A DNA stretch of 62,000 nt from Cristatella mucedo (GCA_009760855.2 WPIO01000003.1:4107501-4169500), one strand, 5' to 3'; positions 1 through 12,799 are shown, counted from the stretch's first letter. Made by a program: numbers and translations. Notes: generated from the sequence alone by a model not told the origin.

Positions 1-142
1 CATGCTCTCCACTCTCTCTTCTTTTTCTCCTGCGTCTCTCTTTTTGGCAGACTGCATAAACAGCTCCCTACAGATGTGTCTGGAGCTGCAGCTTATGACA
101 CCGTAAGACTTAATGCCAGGCTGTGCGCATCCACTAAAGCAG

Positions 143-143
<1 letters not shown>

Positions 144-217
<74 letters not shown>
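144..217. repeat. (CT)n microsatellite
   Basis: About 37 uninterrupted CT units. Confidence 0.98.
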
Positions 218-218
<1 letters not shown>

Positions 219-219
<1 letters not shown>

Positions 220-1539
220 GCCATAGGAAATCAGCAACTGGCACGGCCAAGCCATGGGCACTCTATGGTTTGCAGCATTTCGCAAGCTTTGGTTGATTTC
301 ACCGGCCTTTGCATTTTCCTGCTACGTGCCATCTAGACAGCTGCCTGCTGCATCGCTGTTGTCGTTATCCAGCTGGCATCCGATAAGAGCTCGTAGAACT
401 CAGCAACATGCACGTTGGTGTGCCACTTAATGCTTTTTGAGAGCATGCCATGAAGTGGATGCACGGCCTAGCAGATCAAGTTATGTAACCAACCTGATAA
501 AGCAGACCTGTTATTGATATCAAAAACTCGTTAAAATACCGAGACATTGTCATAGCTAGTGAGAAGTCGCATGCTTGAAGCCGAGTTCGCTGAGGTTTGC
601 AAGGCCCCAGCTCCATTAATGAGAAAACTAGAGCAGTTACTCTCACACCTTCTTTCTCTACCATACGAGAATGTGCTGCGATGGCCCACATCGTTTTTTT
701 GGATTACAAGTCCGAATTTTAACTTTGTTGTATTTTTTCCTTATGTTATCTCACATGTGTGTGCAGAGTGCCACTTGGTCACAGGTCCAAGGCAAGAGGC
801 TCCTGCCGTTTGCAGCCCAGCTGATCGGAATAGCACGTGTTTCAGTGGCTGGAGATGGCTGGGGTAAAACTAGTTGAATAGGTCGGGGAGCAACTGCTAG
901 CAGATATTCAGAGGCCGGAACTTTCCTAAAAAGCCGAGCATACTCAGCCATCTTGGGTACTTGATTCTTTTGCCTTTCGAGTACCAAGGCAGCCCCCTGC
1001 TGCCCACTCAGCCACTTGAGCAATGATAGGAGCACTGGTTCGAATCTCCTCCTCCTCCTCCTCCTCCTGCTGGAAGCTGCCGGCCGAGGCAAGCACCACA
1101 GCTCACCCGGACTGGATGGACAGTTAACAGACTTCAGCAGTCAGATTTTGGCAGCATGCTCTTAACATGAACGCCATCAAACGAGCAGCAGTCACCAAGT
1201 GGCTGAGATCGGTCAAATGTCGTATGCGGTTTTGATTTTTTGACGGCCGACGGAAGCAAAAAAGCAACTGCACGATGCGGCAGAGCTAGCACACCTTGCT
1301 CCAAGTCCTGAGCCCAGTGGTGCTGCCACGCTGCCTTCTGGCAAGTTTCACTCTCACAGGTTTCGCTCACAGGAGAGCTGCTTCCACAAAGCACTGCATC
1401 CGGCCAGCTATCGCAAGGAAGAGTGCTGCACGGCAGCATTATGCTGCTGGAAAGGTTCAACGAGCTTCTGAGAAGCTGCATAAATCATACTCGCCCATCA
1501 GGACGTGAAGCATGACCTGAGGCCACTGGCTGCTGCGTG
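219..1539. other. No gene seen
   Basis: Mixed sequence with a short CTC triplet run at 1050-1072. Open frames are below 120 codons and overlap on both strands. No splice-supported exon or known repeat is recognised. Confidence 0.6.
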
Positions 1540-2003
1540 GGCCGGCTGCCTGGGGGCCGGCTGCCTGGGGGCCGGCTGCCTGGGGGCCGGCTGCCTGGGG
1601 GCCGGCTGCCTGGGGGCCGGCTGCCTGGGGGCGGCTGCCTGGGGGCCCTGCCTGGGGGCCGGCTGCCTGGGGGCCGGCTGCCTGGGGGCCGGCTGCCTGG
1701 GGGCCGGCTGCCTGGGGGCCGGCTGCCTGGGGGCCGGCTGCCTGGGGGCCGGCTGCCTGGGGGCCGGCTGCCTGGGGGCCGGCTGCCTGGGGGCCGGCTG
1801 CCTGGGGGCCGGCTGCCTGGGGGGCCGGCTGCCTGGGGGCGGCGGCCTGGGGGCCGGCTGCCTGGGGGCCGGCGGCGTGGGGGCCGGCTGCCTGGGGGCC
1901 GGCTGCCTGGGGGCCGGCTGCCTGGGGGCCGGCTGCCTGGGGGCCGGCTGCCTGGGGGCCGGCTGCCTGGGGGCCGGCTGCCTGGGGGCCGGCTGCCGGC
2001 CGG
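1540..2003. repeat. 15-bp GC-rich minisatellite, about 30 units
   Basis: The unit GGGCCGGCTGCCTGG is repeated head to tail with a few variant units (near 1631-1655 and 1820-1880). A 15-base period keeps several frames open on both strands, so the long Pro/Arg- or Gly/Leu-rich frames are artefacts. A run of five G recurs in each unit, so the plus strand could form G-quadruplexes. Confidence 0.97.
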
Positions 2004-2779
2004 CTGCTGCAAGCTGTCGAACTGAACTGAGCAGCTGCAACTGGGCTGAGCTGAGTAGAGCTGAGTGGTCATGACCTAGCAGCTGCCTTCGATTTAATGC
2101 TGCCATTACCAGTCACGTCGGGTGGATGAGGGCTGTGCGGGATGAGCAATAAAAGGGCGTCTGAGCAAACAGGAAGATCAATCGGCTCTCTGGCCGAGCC
2201 CTCGGCAGTCACACGACAGAGGCAGGCAGCCAGATTAAATGGACCAATTGTGCTGCCGCCGGACTGTTTCTGCTGGTATCGATAACAGAAATGTGCCGGT
2301 CTCTGGATGAGCCTTTGTTCTTTGTAGACAGCAAGCCCCGCGATAAGGGGATTTATCAGCATTAGTAATCACAAACTACTCATTTCTGCCTCTTGTTGTC
2401 GCCGCTATAGAGGGCCCTGCAGCTGAGGGAGCCAATGAGAATAGTCAGAGCAGCTGATTTAAGTAGGCAACTGCATGCCGGTAACAATTACGCTAGGAGA
2501 CCGAGTGGATCCGGTCTAGCTGCCAGCCACCAGCCTAGAGTGTCAGCCATTATTCTTAATTGCCACCTATGTCCCATCTCGATGCAGCCTGATTCGAGGA
2601 AGTACACAATGAATTGCCCCTGCTGTGGAGCTTATGTCCATTTGTTGCTCACAAAGCCTACAGGATTTCTCTACAAGTCATTATTTGGAACGATATGCAA
2701 ACCGTACATTGTATTCCCATAGCTAGCCTTAGTTGCAAACCCATAGTGACAAAAGGTACAGCAAAAGTAGCAGAATACA
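2004..2779. other. No gene seen
   Basis: Unique-looking sequence between the GC minisatellite and a GA tract; nothing recognised. Confidence 0.6.
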
Positions 2780-2945
2780 TAAAACACAGAAAGAGAAAGA
2801 GAAAACTAGAAGAAGGAAGAAATCGAGAGAAAAGGAGAGCAAAACTGAGTGAGAGAGTATGTGAAAGAGTAGTGAGAGAGAGAGGAGAGAGAGAGATAGG
2901 AGAGAGAGAGGAGGAAGAGAGAGGAAGAAGAGAGAGGTGGAGATA
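2780..2945. repeat. GA-rich polypurine tract
   Basis: Imperfect GA/GAGAGG repeats; the plus strand is nearly all purine. Confidence 0.9.
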
Positions 2946-3117
2946 GATAAGAAGAATGAGTGATTGTGTGAGGTCTTCTGATGGTCTTCTTATGCCTCTC
3001 AGTAACTCACAGTGTTACTAAGCTAAAAATGCATTTTTCATTAACCCTTTGCTCTTCAGATGTTGACAGTGCTTTGACCTTTTCCTAGATGATCCCATCA
3101 GCTCCGTAGCCAAGTCT

Positions 3118-3235
3118 GCCCTCTATCAATCAATTATCAGTCTATCTATTATCAGTCTATCAATCTATTATCAGTCTATGTCCTTCTATCTATCGATTGG
3201 TGCATCTATAGTCACTAATCACTGTATATCCCTCT
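3118..3235. repeat. Degenerate TATC/ATCAGTC repeat
   Basis: Repeated ATTATCAGTCTATC-like units followed by TATC steps; old, interrupted tetranucleotide array. Confidence 0.8.
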
Positions 3236-3279
3236 CTCTCAGCTAATAGAAGGGGCCTAGAGAAAGATTCAGATATATT

Positions 3280-3500
3280 TGTGTGCTACGAGTAGCTCAC
3301 TGCCTGTTGACTCGCTTTGCTGAGTCATAATAGACGTACACTACACGTTTGTAGACATGTCACTCCTTAAAGTACTGGTCATGGAAGACAAATCTGAGCC
3401 ATCTTGCCACGTGCCGCAAGTGTGTCATCTTGTGGCGTGACGGAGGGAAGGACGAACTGTGTCGCTTTAATTACTAGAGAAATAATTATCGTGATACGGT
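3280..3500 (+). repeat. Family D interspersed repeat
   Basis: GCTCACTGCCTGTTGACTCG, CTGAGTCATAATAGA, GAGCCATCTTGCCACGTGCC, TGACGGAGGGAAGGAC and CTTTAATTACTAGAGA recur, reverse complemented, at 59460-59640. The class is unknown: no tRNA-like head, reverse transcriptase or clear terminal repeat is visible. A LINE-like tail (GGGGCCTAGAGAAAGATTCA) lies just upstream at 3252. Confidence 0.65.
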
Positions 3501-3529
3501 CGACTTTCCCTATAGGAATACCATTGGGC

Positions 3530-3690
3530 CGGCAAATAAGCCTTCTTATATGCGGAGTATATACAATCGGGCAAACAAATATGCATTCTTATATGTGGAG
3601 TATCCCCATATAAAAATCTGCGACGAAGAACTGCTATTCTTATAAGCAGAGTATTCTATATCCGATATTCTTATATGCACAGTCGACTGC
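3530..3690 (+). repeat. Four degenerate copies of a CTTATATGC-GGAGTAT motif
   Basis: CCTTCTTATATGCGGAGTAT, GCATTCTTATATGTGGAGTA, CTATTCTTATAAGCAGAGTA and ATATTCTTATATGCACAGTC occur in the same direction at roughly 35-50 base spacing, directly after family D. They may be part of that element. Function unknown. Confidence 0.55.
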
Positions 3691-5539
3691 TTATTAATTA
3701 GTCTCTTCAGAATTGTTTCTCCTCACTGAGCGAGCTAACGATAGATCTACTCGAACCGAGTTGGCACTGAGGATGGTGTTGGCCCTGCGGCCATGATCGC
3801 TTTGGTTAGCATCAGTGGACCCGCAAAAATCCTTGCCGACAGAAAAATTCGAGCTGGCTCGGGGCCCAGATCTTTTGACACTAACCACTACTCCACCGAG
3901 ATAGCCCGGAGTTATTTTTGAGTGACACACTTCGAAATAACTGATGCCCACGTGTCAAAGTAAGGAAAAGCAAGTTTATACTCTCCTGGATCAATATGGG
4001 TAAGATTGGGCTATAGCCCCTATGGCTGCAGATGGTGACTGTAAGAAATCCCCGCATCAAAGGAAGACCGGGGCACAGATCGCTTTTGCTTCAGAGTTTT
4101 CCTGCCAACAGTAGCAGCAGCATCACAACGTTAATATCTTGACGCAGTGTAGAAAAGCTAAGCATGATCTTGTAGCTTTCCACTTTTGCATCTTGAAGAA
4201 ATTACTTAGTGATGATGGCAGAACTTACTAGCTGTGGAGTAGATGATACAGTCTACCTAATTAGCTCTGGAAAGGAAGGTGGGGCCACACCCTAGGGCTG
4301 AGGCTACTGAAATCGAATGCAACAAGCGAAATAAATGTTAAGGTCGGATGATCCGACAACCTAATTTATATAGTGGCCTGAGAGCCTTTGCAGCTATTGC
4401 CCATTTGCAACTGGAAATAGATTTAATAATAGAACCATTTCTACTCGACCAGAGTAAAAAAAATGGCTTAAAACATGATATAAGCCTTGCTTACTTCTAA
4501 TCTCTAAATAACGTGCATGACTTATATTACGGCTGAACATCAGCACAGCCGTATCGTGACTTAAGCTGCCACTCAGAAGCAAGAGGCCAAAGCCAGTAAG
4601 CTAGTGGTTTGCTATCTGCATCTCCCAATGATAGAGAATGAAGTCTGCATAGTCGAGAGCTCCTGAAAGAATAAAAAATGCGCGGCAGGGGGTGCCCAAT
4701 TTGATAGCATCTAGGAAGCTGGTAAAAGGTATCAACATGCATTCAACTGTGAGGGGGCCACCATTTTCTGTCTATTGGCATTCGAATCTGGTCGAATCTG
4801 GGCGCTAGCCCGGATGGAGCAGCCGCTAATGACTCCTTCATGGCCCACAAAAATTTGGTATGGAAGTACCTGCAGATGCAAATGAACTCGGACCCTAAAT
4901 GAGCAGACGTTAGATAAGGCTATGTGTTCGTATCTTCAATACTTATTCCAAAATCAATGTTTTTGAGGCAGCATGAAGCTGCTGCAGCTGCTGCTGCCGA
5001 GTGTGCTGCCACTGCCGAGTGTGCTGCCACTGCCACGTCCAAGCAGAAGGTTCATTGTGTTCCTGTCATTGGCCAGCTCATTTGACTAATGCTTTGTCTT
5101 AGCAAACAATGCACCACAGCTGAGCATGTGCACTAGGCTTCGTGTCAGTGTCACAGCCAGCAATGGCATTATCTCGGACCAGCACCAGCAAGGCGATTAA
5201 GATAAGCTGAAAATAGCAGGCCCCCCCCCCACCATTAGGCCAAGGCAGGCATCTAGTCCCACGAACAGGCCAGCCAGACTTTGCCTTAACACTCACGGCC
5301 TTACAGTGGCCGCTCTCGCCGTGGCACAGATCAGAGCTCGAGCTCATCCACAGCATGCGGCTGCACAGAAAGCACCAGCGCCGGCGGACAAGCCGCCACT
5401 GACTGTTTCATCTTAGTTACCCTGCACCTGCTTGCGCTCCTGCTTCGGCTGCTGCTGCTTCGGCTGATGCATTAAGCTAGGAAACCGAGTGCCCCACCTT
5501 AGTTTCATACTTTCTAGCCATTAGTACGACGGTTTCTTA
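3691..5539. other. No gene; possible SINE relic
   Basis: Around 3840-3905 the minus strand contains GGTGGAGTAGTGGTTAGTGT, an A-box-like tRNA relic without a clear B box. Otherwise no recognisable content apart from the 18-bp duplication at 4996 and a C13 tract near 5220. Confidence 0.5.
4996..5031. repeat. Exact 18-bp tandem duplication
   Basis: GCCGAGTGTGCTGCCACT occurs twice head to tail. Confidence 0.9.
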
Positions 5540-5800
5540 CAGCATTTAGTGGGTCCTTGTGATTTGCCCTTTGTGTGCTTATGGATGCTGACAGTGTGCC
5601 TACTGCTACTGACCATATGTTGACCCTGTGCAAGTCACGTTTAGCAATGCTACGCTTTTTGACATTGTGGATGCTACAACGAATAATAGTTTGTTCAGGC
5701 TTACTTTACAGTACTTTTCAGTATCTGTAAAGTGCCTAGAAAGAGATTAAGTTGTCCAAAGGTGCTATACGAATGTATCAGTATTAGTAGTACATATGAA
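5540..5800 (+). mobile_element. LINE 3' end remnant
   Basis: CAGCATTTAGTGGGTCCTTG, TTGACCCTGTGCAAG and GTAAAGTGCCTAGAAAGAG occur in the same order as in the 3' UTR of the copy at 42930-43160. The tail ends in GGTGCTATACGAATG without a clean triplet array. Confidence 0.78.
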
Positions 5801-6858
5801 CTACTAAAGTTTTCAACATTTTATTTAAAACTGTAAGCACATTGATTGCTTTCACTAGAAAAAACTTAATCAGAAAAAATAAACCTCTGCAAACATCAAA
5901 TAGTATTACCATACTTATCTGTAGTGTCTACACCTTAAAAGAAAAGTCCCATATCTAACACTCTATACTGCATGCTGTAGTATAAATGTTCAAAGTTCAA
6001 TACTGATAATAACTTCAAAGTGATTATGCTTGTTCATGAGCTGTACTAGCTACCTCTTTGGCTGCTTGCTGCAGGTGTTCAATCTGAAAACTGACAGTTC
6101 ACACGGCTGCCATAACATCCATACCAAGAACTATCTTTGTCACATCAAAAAATCTCTTTGGATATGTTAGAAAAGGCCAGCTGGAGGCTAAGGTTTATCC
6201 AGCACTTGAAAGTCTGAACAGTTTTAGTGAGCTTAAATGCATATAAAATCTACCCCAGATGCTAAATTTGGATTGATTTATTCCCGTGAGTTTGAAATTG
6301 ACCACGAGCATTATTAAACAACGATTTCCTTTCAACTGGGAAGACGCCGTGTTACCCAGTGAAGCATCTCATTTTCTCGCTCGCCTGAGTAATAGCAAAG
6401 CTGCATGCTGTTGCACAGCTAAATCTTCCTAGTCTTGAACACAGCACTACTTTTAGAAGCTTGTCGATGCAGATTTATACACTGTTGCACTACCCTCAAA
6501 CCTCCTTCATAATTGTGCAAATAATAGCAGCTCGAGCTGGAATGAGACTTGCCTAACATGTTTATCTGAGTCACCACATATCGCGAATACAAACAGAATG
6601 ATGTGTCCTTGCTCTAAATCGTTGAAAAAATGCAATTGAGGAATGGCATATGATGGGGCATATTCTGGCCAAGGAGGTGTATGGTCTGGCCCAGTCTAAG
6701 CCCCCCCCCTTTATAGTTTAGCCTAGGACACCTTATCCTCTGGGTATACTAAAGCCTGGGCCAAACTATACATAGATTTAATGTAGGTAGGGGTTATTGT
6801 GGCCTGCTACCCGGGTACAACTCCCTACTCTGCCCACTCTGCCCCACCCACCACAGAG

Positions 6859-6897
6859 GAGTTGCTCAGCAGCAACTTATCTGCTGCTGAGCAACTC
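6859..6897. repeat. Perfect 15-bp inverted repeat
   Basis: GAGTTGCTCAGCAGC and its exact reverse complement (6883-6897) flank a 9-base loop. It could extrude as a hairpin. No gene surrounds it. Confidence 0.9.
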
Positions 6898-8417
6898 GTG
6901 CTAACTGCAGGGCTCTCCTTTGCTTTGTCAGCCGCTGTACCCAGGGCTCAAAAATCCTTTTTCTGGCAGCCAAGTGCTTGTGAAGTGAGTTTCGCTAATT
7001 CTATACTGAATTAGAAAGCTAAATGGCTCAACTCAACGTTTGAGCTCTGGCTGTGGGTAGACCTTCTGAAAGAGAAGACTTCTGGAGTTCAAGAAGTGTA
7101 ACGCATTGTGAGTTGTTGTGACCTCATCTCTGGACTAAGAGGCTTCGAGCTCAACTTTCGCTGGAATACTAATACTGATAAGATTCTTCCTTTTCTCTAG
7201 TGCTGCAGTATTCTTTGGGGGTATTAAGCACTTTTTAATCAAATCTGTTTGATGTTTTAGCAGTATATTAAGCCATTTCTAAACCTTTTGAAACAGGTGA
7301 GTGATCGGGTGCCAGAGGACTCCTCACTCATACACGGTATTTTAGATATGCTGTAGCTATGAAAATAGTTTTTGCTTAATATTAAACGACATCAATAATT
7401 CTCAGTGCACTTTTATTAAACCTGTGGAAGCGGTTCTTGTGCACTCTTAAAACAAGGGACATGTGGAGCACATTTAAAAGATACTCCTCACTAAGCAGTG
7501 CCGTAGAGCTTATGCTAGAGCAATCAGGATTGAAAAGACTGAGTGAAATCATCCCTGTGTGACTTCTTAGTTTTAATATCAGTCGGTCATGCTAAAAGGG
7601 ACTGATTCTGACACTTCTGCATGAAGTGTCTAGGGAAGGCTTTAGCAACACACTCCTCCTCAATGAAGCGTAGATCTCGAAAACATAGATCTCGCTGGTG
7701 CACAGCTCGGCAAGCTTAGTTTCCTATTCTGAGCCAATCTTCTTGAAAGTTCTTAGTCGATCAGGTCGAAAAAGCCTTAAGCCCTCAAAGAGACCAGCTC
7801 GAAAGCTGATGGCTGCAGATGTGCCACAAGGCTCGAGCCCCACTGGCTCCGCAAGCGTCGACAGCCTGCACTGAGAAGAGCAACCTTTCGGATATGCAAG
7901 GGAGCCGAATTGCTGCTGCCTGCCTCTGTCCTTTTCAGGCGCATCTAAAAATGGCAGCCCTCTTCCGGGAGCAGCCGACCAAAGGTGTTCTAACGGCAGG
8001 CCTCTTCAGCCTCAATAAAGTTGCCGCCGGCTCTGGAAATGGCAGCGCACGGCCGCGGCCCTCGAGCTTTCTGCCAAAGGTGGGCCCGAAGGCCGGCCTG
8101 TTTTAGTCCCATCTAGAAAAAGGAAATGTTAGCCACCAACCCTTGGCGACGGTCCTGAGGCTGGGCAGTGAAAGTGACCTGCCTCTTACACATTTCTGGG
8201 ATCCCTTACAAAAGCCGGTAGCCCGTCGGCGAAGAGACGCTCAGAAGATGCCCGGCACCGAGTGCCTGCTGCTGCTGGGCCCCTTTAGCCCCCTACCCAG
8301 ATATAAAGCAGCCACCCACCCGCCCACGCCCACCCTGGCGGAAGCCCTCAAGCTGCTTACCAAAGCATGCTGGCCGGCGATTCCGGTGAGCCTCCATGGA
8401 AGCCTGGTCGCCTGACC

Positions 8418-8460
8418 ACCCTCCCTCCCTCCCTCTCATCCTCCCTCCCTCCCTCCCCCC
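8418..8460. repeat. (CCCT)n microsatellite
   Basis: CCTC/CCCT steps with one interruption (CTCATC). Confidence 0.9.
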
Positions 8461-8567
8461 TTGCCAAGGAGTAGCCATCATGCTTCTTAGCAGGGCTACC
8501 GCTGCATGCTGGACAGGAGATACAAGGTTGGTTCCGGGTCGGAAAGGATGGGTCGTCTAAAGAAGCA

Positions 8568-8585
8568 CCCCCCCCCCCCCCCCCC
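8568..8585. repeat. Poly(C) tract
   Basis: About 18 consecutive C; length is unreliable in sequencing. Confidence 0.85.
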
Positions 8586-10499
8586 GCCAGGCGGCCAGAC
8601 AACGCCAGGTGGTGGCACCCTGCTGTGCTGCTCAGCTTGCCGTCGAAAGTCATGGCAGCCAATGTGTCATTGTCGAGAAGCAACTGCTAATAAGAGCATT
8701 CGAAACACAGCATATGCAGGCGCCCGTGAAGCAATCAAGTTAACTCACAATTCGTGAGTATGCTGGGCCTCAATATCGTACTGGACAAGTTCTTAACTGA
8801 TAGACTTTAACGATCACGGAATGTTCACTGATGCGATTCATATGAGTAAACAGAGCCAGAAGGCCACGACAGCACAGCTTGTGTGTCACTGACAGCAAAT
8901 AGCCTCCTCAGCAGACCCAGCCGATCTGCAGCAGGATAGCCATTCTGCGATGTGGAGCTGAAAAGGAAGCCACCCACTGGTGCGCCTCAATTTCGTCCGT
9001 GTTTTAAATTACTAATAATAAGCCATTTCTACAGCACTCTAAGAAAGATAAATCTCGTTATGGGCACTTTATTTATGACATTAAACTGCATGAATAATCT
9101 AGACTGTCCAGCCCAAGTTAATTAAATCCCTTGCAAGCTTTCCATCCCTCAAGCTCCCAGTCCCAGGTGCTAGCCATGCAGACATGGGCACATTGTAGGA
9201 CAATGCAATGCCCCTTCGACCTACCTAGGACTGGAGGCATGCAACAGCAAAGATCAAGGCCTGGCCCCTAAGTCGATAGACTTTTGCTCTGCCGGTTCGT
9301 GCTGTACTATTCCGTGTGTATTCTGGTATATATATTGTATTATATAGTATATTGTGTATTCCGTAGCTGGCTCTCCAGCAGCCTTTATCGTCCTGAGCAC
9401 CTGCTCAGCAAGGGAGAGGGGGCTGTAACCATAACACATCGAGCGAGCAAGATTAGTCAGCATCTAATGTCGCGAGGATACCATAGCATCGTGGCTTCCT
9501 GCAGCCCATCGCTGATCTTTCATAAGCATGTGCAAGTTTTGGAAAGCAAGCCATACAGATAAATTTTCTTCTTTGGTAACCATGCCAAGCGATTGCCACG
9601 TTGCCATCTAGGCCATGACAACACAACAATCCCGATTGCAAATAGGCACACTCTAAGCATAACATCGTGGAGAAGTCAAATGTCTGTGGGCAGCTGGGAG
9701 TTGCATGCAGCTCAGCTGTTAAGAGGTGGCCCCGGGCAGTTTATAGTGAGCCCTGACACTAACATCACCATGCACCACTGCCCCCAGTACCTCTGCAACT
9801 AAGGATAGTGTCATGTACTGGGTGCGAGCTCCGGATCATCTGTCTGTGGAAAAAAGTGCTGACTACAGCCAGTGTGGCATAAGTGACGTTTGCCGCCTAA
9901 CCTGAAACCTAACCTGCTACCATTGCTAGCCCGGCTACAGATCGAAAAAGATATCTTGGCTCGTCCGTTCGCCGAATCATCTTTCGCTGTGTCATCTGAA
10001 GGACTTTTCCAACTGCCGGGATTAACTCTGCCGACTAACAGGTCCAGCCATTTGCTATCCTAATCGTTGCAAGACATTATCGTACACTGAGGTCACCAAT
10101 CATAATCAAGTCACTCACTGTCCAGCATCACTGTCCTTAACACAGCAGCCATTATCATGAGCTTGGCTACAAGCAGAACCGTGCTGGCGGTCGGAGGGGG
10201 CTCGGTTCAGCTACCAAGCTCATCGTGGTCAGGGCAAAACCTGCAGACAAGCAGACAAGAAGCCATGGCATGAACATTGGAACGGAGTGTGCCAGCTGAG
10301 CGCTAGACGCAGCAAGCATTGGAATAGTGATTAACCAAAAGAGAGCAAAGAAGAGAAGATTGGGAACAACCAGTGGTGCACAATTTTTTGTCTATTTAGC
10401 ACATTCTATACTATTAGCAGCCACATTTTGAAGGGGGCTCTATTCGCAAGAGCATTTTTGCAAGATGAGTGCAATGAGCAAACAGCCAGCAAAAGGATA

Positions 10500-10770
10500 A
10501 GCAGGGACAAGAAAGAGCTCAGGAGAGGGAGAGAAATTGAGAGCAAGAAAGAGAGTGAGAGAGAGAGAGGGAGGGAAGGAGAGGGAGAGAGAGTGTGAGA
10601 GAGAGGAAGAGAGAGCAAGAGATTGAGAGAGAGGGAGAGAGAGGGAGAGGAGGGAGAGAGAGGGAGAGGAGGGAGAGAGAGGGAGAGGGGTAGTGGGGGG
10701 AGTGAGAGAGAGAGAGAGAGCAAGAGAGAGCAAGAGATTGAGAGAGAGGGAGAGAGGGAGAGGGGGAGGG

Positions 10771-10810
<40 letters not shown>

Positions 10811-11275
10811 GGGGAGAGAGAGTGGTAGGGAGAGGAAGGGAGAGGAAGGGAGAGAGAGAGAGTGAGTGAGAGGGAGAGAGGGGGAGAGGGGAGAGCAAGA
10901 GAGAGAGTGAGAGAGAAAGAGCAAGAGAGAGAAAGAGCAAGAGAGAGAAAGAGCAAGAGAGAGAGGGAGAAAGGGAGAGAGGGAGTGAGAGAGGGAGAGA
11001 GAGAAAGGGAGTGAGAGAGAGGGAGAGTGAGAGAGAGGAGGGGGAGAGGGGGAGAGCAAGAGAGAGAGAGAAAGAGCAAGAGAGAGAGGGAGAAAGGGAG
11101 AGAGGGAGTGAGAGAGGGAGAGAGAGAAAGGGAGTGAGAGAGAGGGAGAGTGAGAGAGAGGAGGGAGAGAAAGCAAGAGAGAGAGTGTGAGAGCAAGAGA
11201 GAGAGAGAGAGAGGGAGAAAGTGAGAGAGAGTGAAAGAGAAAGGGAGCACGAGAGAGAGAGGGGGGAGGGAGATG
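10500..11275. repeat. Polypurine (GA-rich) block of about 780 bases
   Basis: The plus strand is almost pure A/G in GAGAGA, GAGAGGGA and GCAAGAGAGA motifs, with internal duplications of about 60-120 bases (compare 10930-11040 with 11070-11160). Frames of up to 326 residues on the minus strand are Ser/Leu/Pro artefacts. It could form triplex (H-DNA). Confidence 0.97.
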
Positions 11276-12482
11276 TGAAGGGACTTTTTTGAGGAAACAA
11301 TAATGTGGAAAGGCGAGTAGCAGAAATGGATGTCGTAACGGTACTGAGGCAAAAGGTGAACCGGCCCTAGGGGTTGGCTTGAGCAATTAGAAGCAATCAA
11401 GCATGAAAAATAGCAGTTCGGAAATAACTACGTTGGGCATTGACATCAGCTCTTTCTACAATGGGAGTGGGTTAGGTGAGGTGAAGTGGGCGGGATGGGA
11501 TACGGTGGGATACTGGTTTTTGTCGGTGGCGCTGGCAGGCTAGGGTGGGTTTGTGTAGCAGTGTGGCAGGGTCCCACTTTTCGAGCTAGCTTTGGTCTCT
11601 TGCACTGATTTGCGCACACTGGCCTTGGTCTCTCATCCTGGCAAGACTCCTGACCTCCGGACTAAATCGATCGGCATCCAAACATATCGAGCAGCAAGTC
11701 ACTCCACACGTTCCGAGTCGGTTCCGCTCAGGCGCGGTTTCCTTTGCTCGCTAATTCGGGAGATCTGGGCTATACTGGGCGCCCTAGAGGTCGTGAGCAG
11801 TGGCAACTAAGCAAGCTATGCAGCCTTCTGTCTGTTGCGCACGCACGGGACTGCTGTGAGATAATCTTGTATAGCTTGAAGGCAACTGGGGACTTTTGCA
11901 AACTTTTTAGCAGCTTGGATCCGTGCGGAGCTCGATTTGCATCTAGCCATCGAAGGGCTGGCCCTAATTAATGGCACTCGGCGTTTTTAATATGCAATTG
12001 CTCTCACCTCGGCTCGAATCGAAGAACAATCGAGATCGATCCTGCGCATCTGCTCAGCTGAGAGTGGGCAGCTGCTTCCCTGCGCGATCAACACCACGCG
12101 ATGGCTCCAACAGCCAGCCACAGTCGTACACCGAAGTGCAAGCAGAGCTTAGATTCCAGATAAGCACTAGTTCCGGCTGACGATGGGTGCACCGGCAATC
12201 CTAAGCAAAGCTGTCAGCTCTGCCTTTTAGCTACTTTTTTCTGGGGAAAATCTGGTGATGCAATCTGTCTTGCAGAATTGCTATGCTTGAGCATCATACA
12301 TCAGCAAACAGCCAGTGGAACTGAGCATCACTAATAAACAACAGTCCACGTTTGTCAGCAGGGGGCAACTGGCTGCCTGCGGTTTCAAGCGTCTGGGAGC
12401 AATGCTTCTAAATACACTGTTACACCATTATATTGATTTCCCTATCACCATAAAGTGGCCCCGAGTGTTTTTTTATATAGGC
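11276..12482. other. No gene seen
   Basis: GC-moderate unique sequence; an 18-base string GGCAAGACTCCTGACCTC at about 11640 recurs at about 14657, hinting at an unrecognised old repeat. Confidence 0.5.
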
Positions 12483-12705
<223 letters not shown>

Positions 12706-12799
12706 TGTCTCCACGATGGTGCATTGCACAGGTGCAAGGATGCATTGTATTGCTTGCCTGGCGTGATACAGTGAACGTCATACCATGGCCATATCTTCA

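Larger units (their letters stand above)
5801..10499. other. No gene seen, mostly unique sequence
   Basis: About 4.7 kb with few long frames. It holds the hairpin at 6859, a C tract at 6701, the CCCT and poly(C) tracts at 8.4-8.6 kb and an AT-rich patch at 9320-9355. The 7819-8106 frame is CpG-richer than its surroundings but shows no domain. Confidence 0.55.

Noticed and set aside
1540-2003. Possible CRISPR array
   Set aside because: Units are contiguous 15-mers without spacers; this is an animal minisatellite.
1485-2106. Long Pro/Arg/Gly-rich reading frames of 160-200 codons in both directions
   Set aside because: They are translations of a 15-bp tandem repeat; the period is divisible by three, so frames without a stop in one unit stay open.
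10406-11400. Ser/Leu-rich minus-strand frames of 286-326 codons
   Set aside because: Polypurine simple sequence read as CT-rich codons; no domain and overlapping in three frames.
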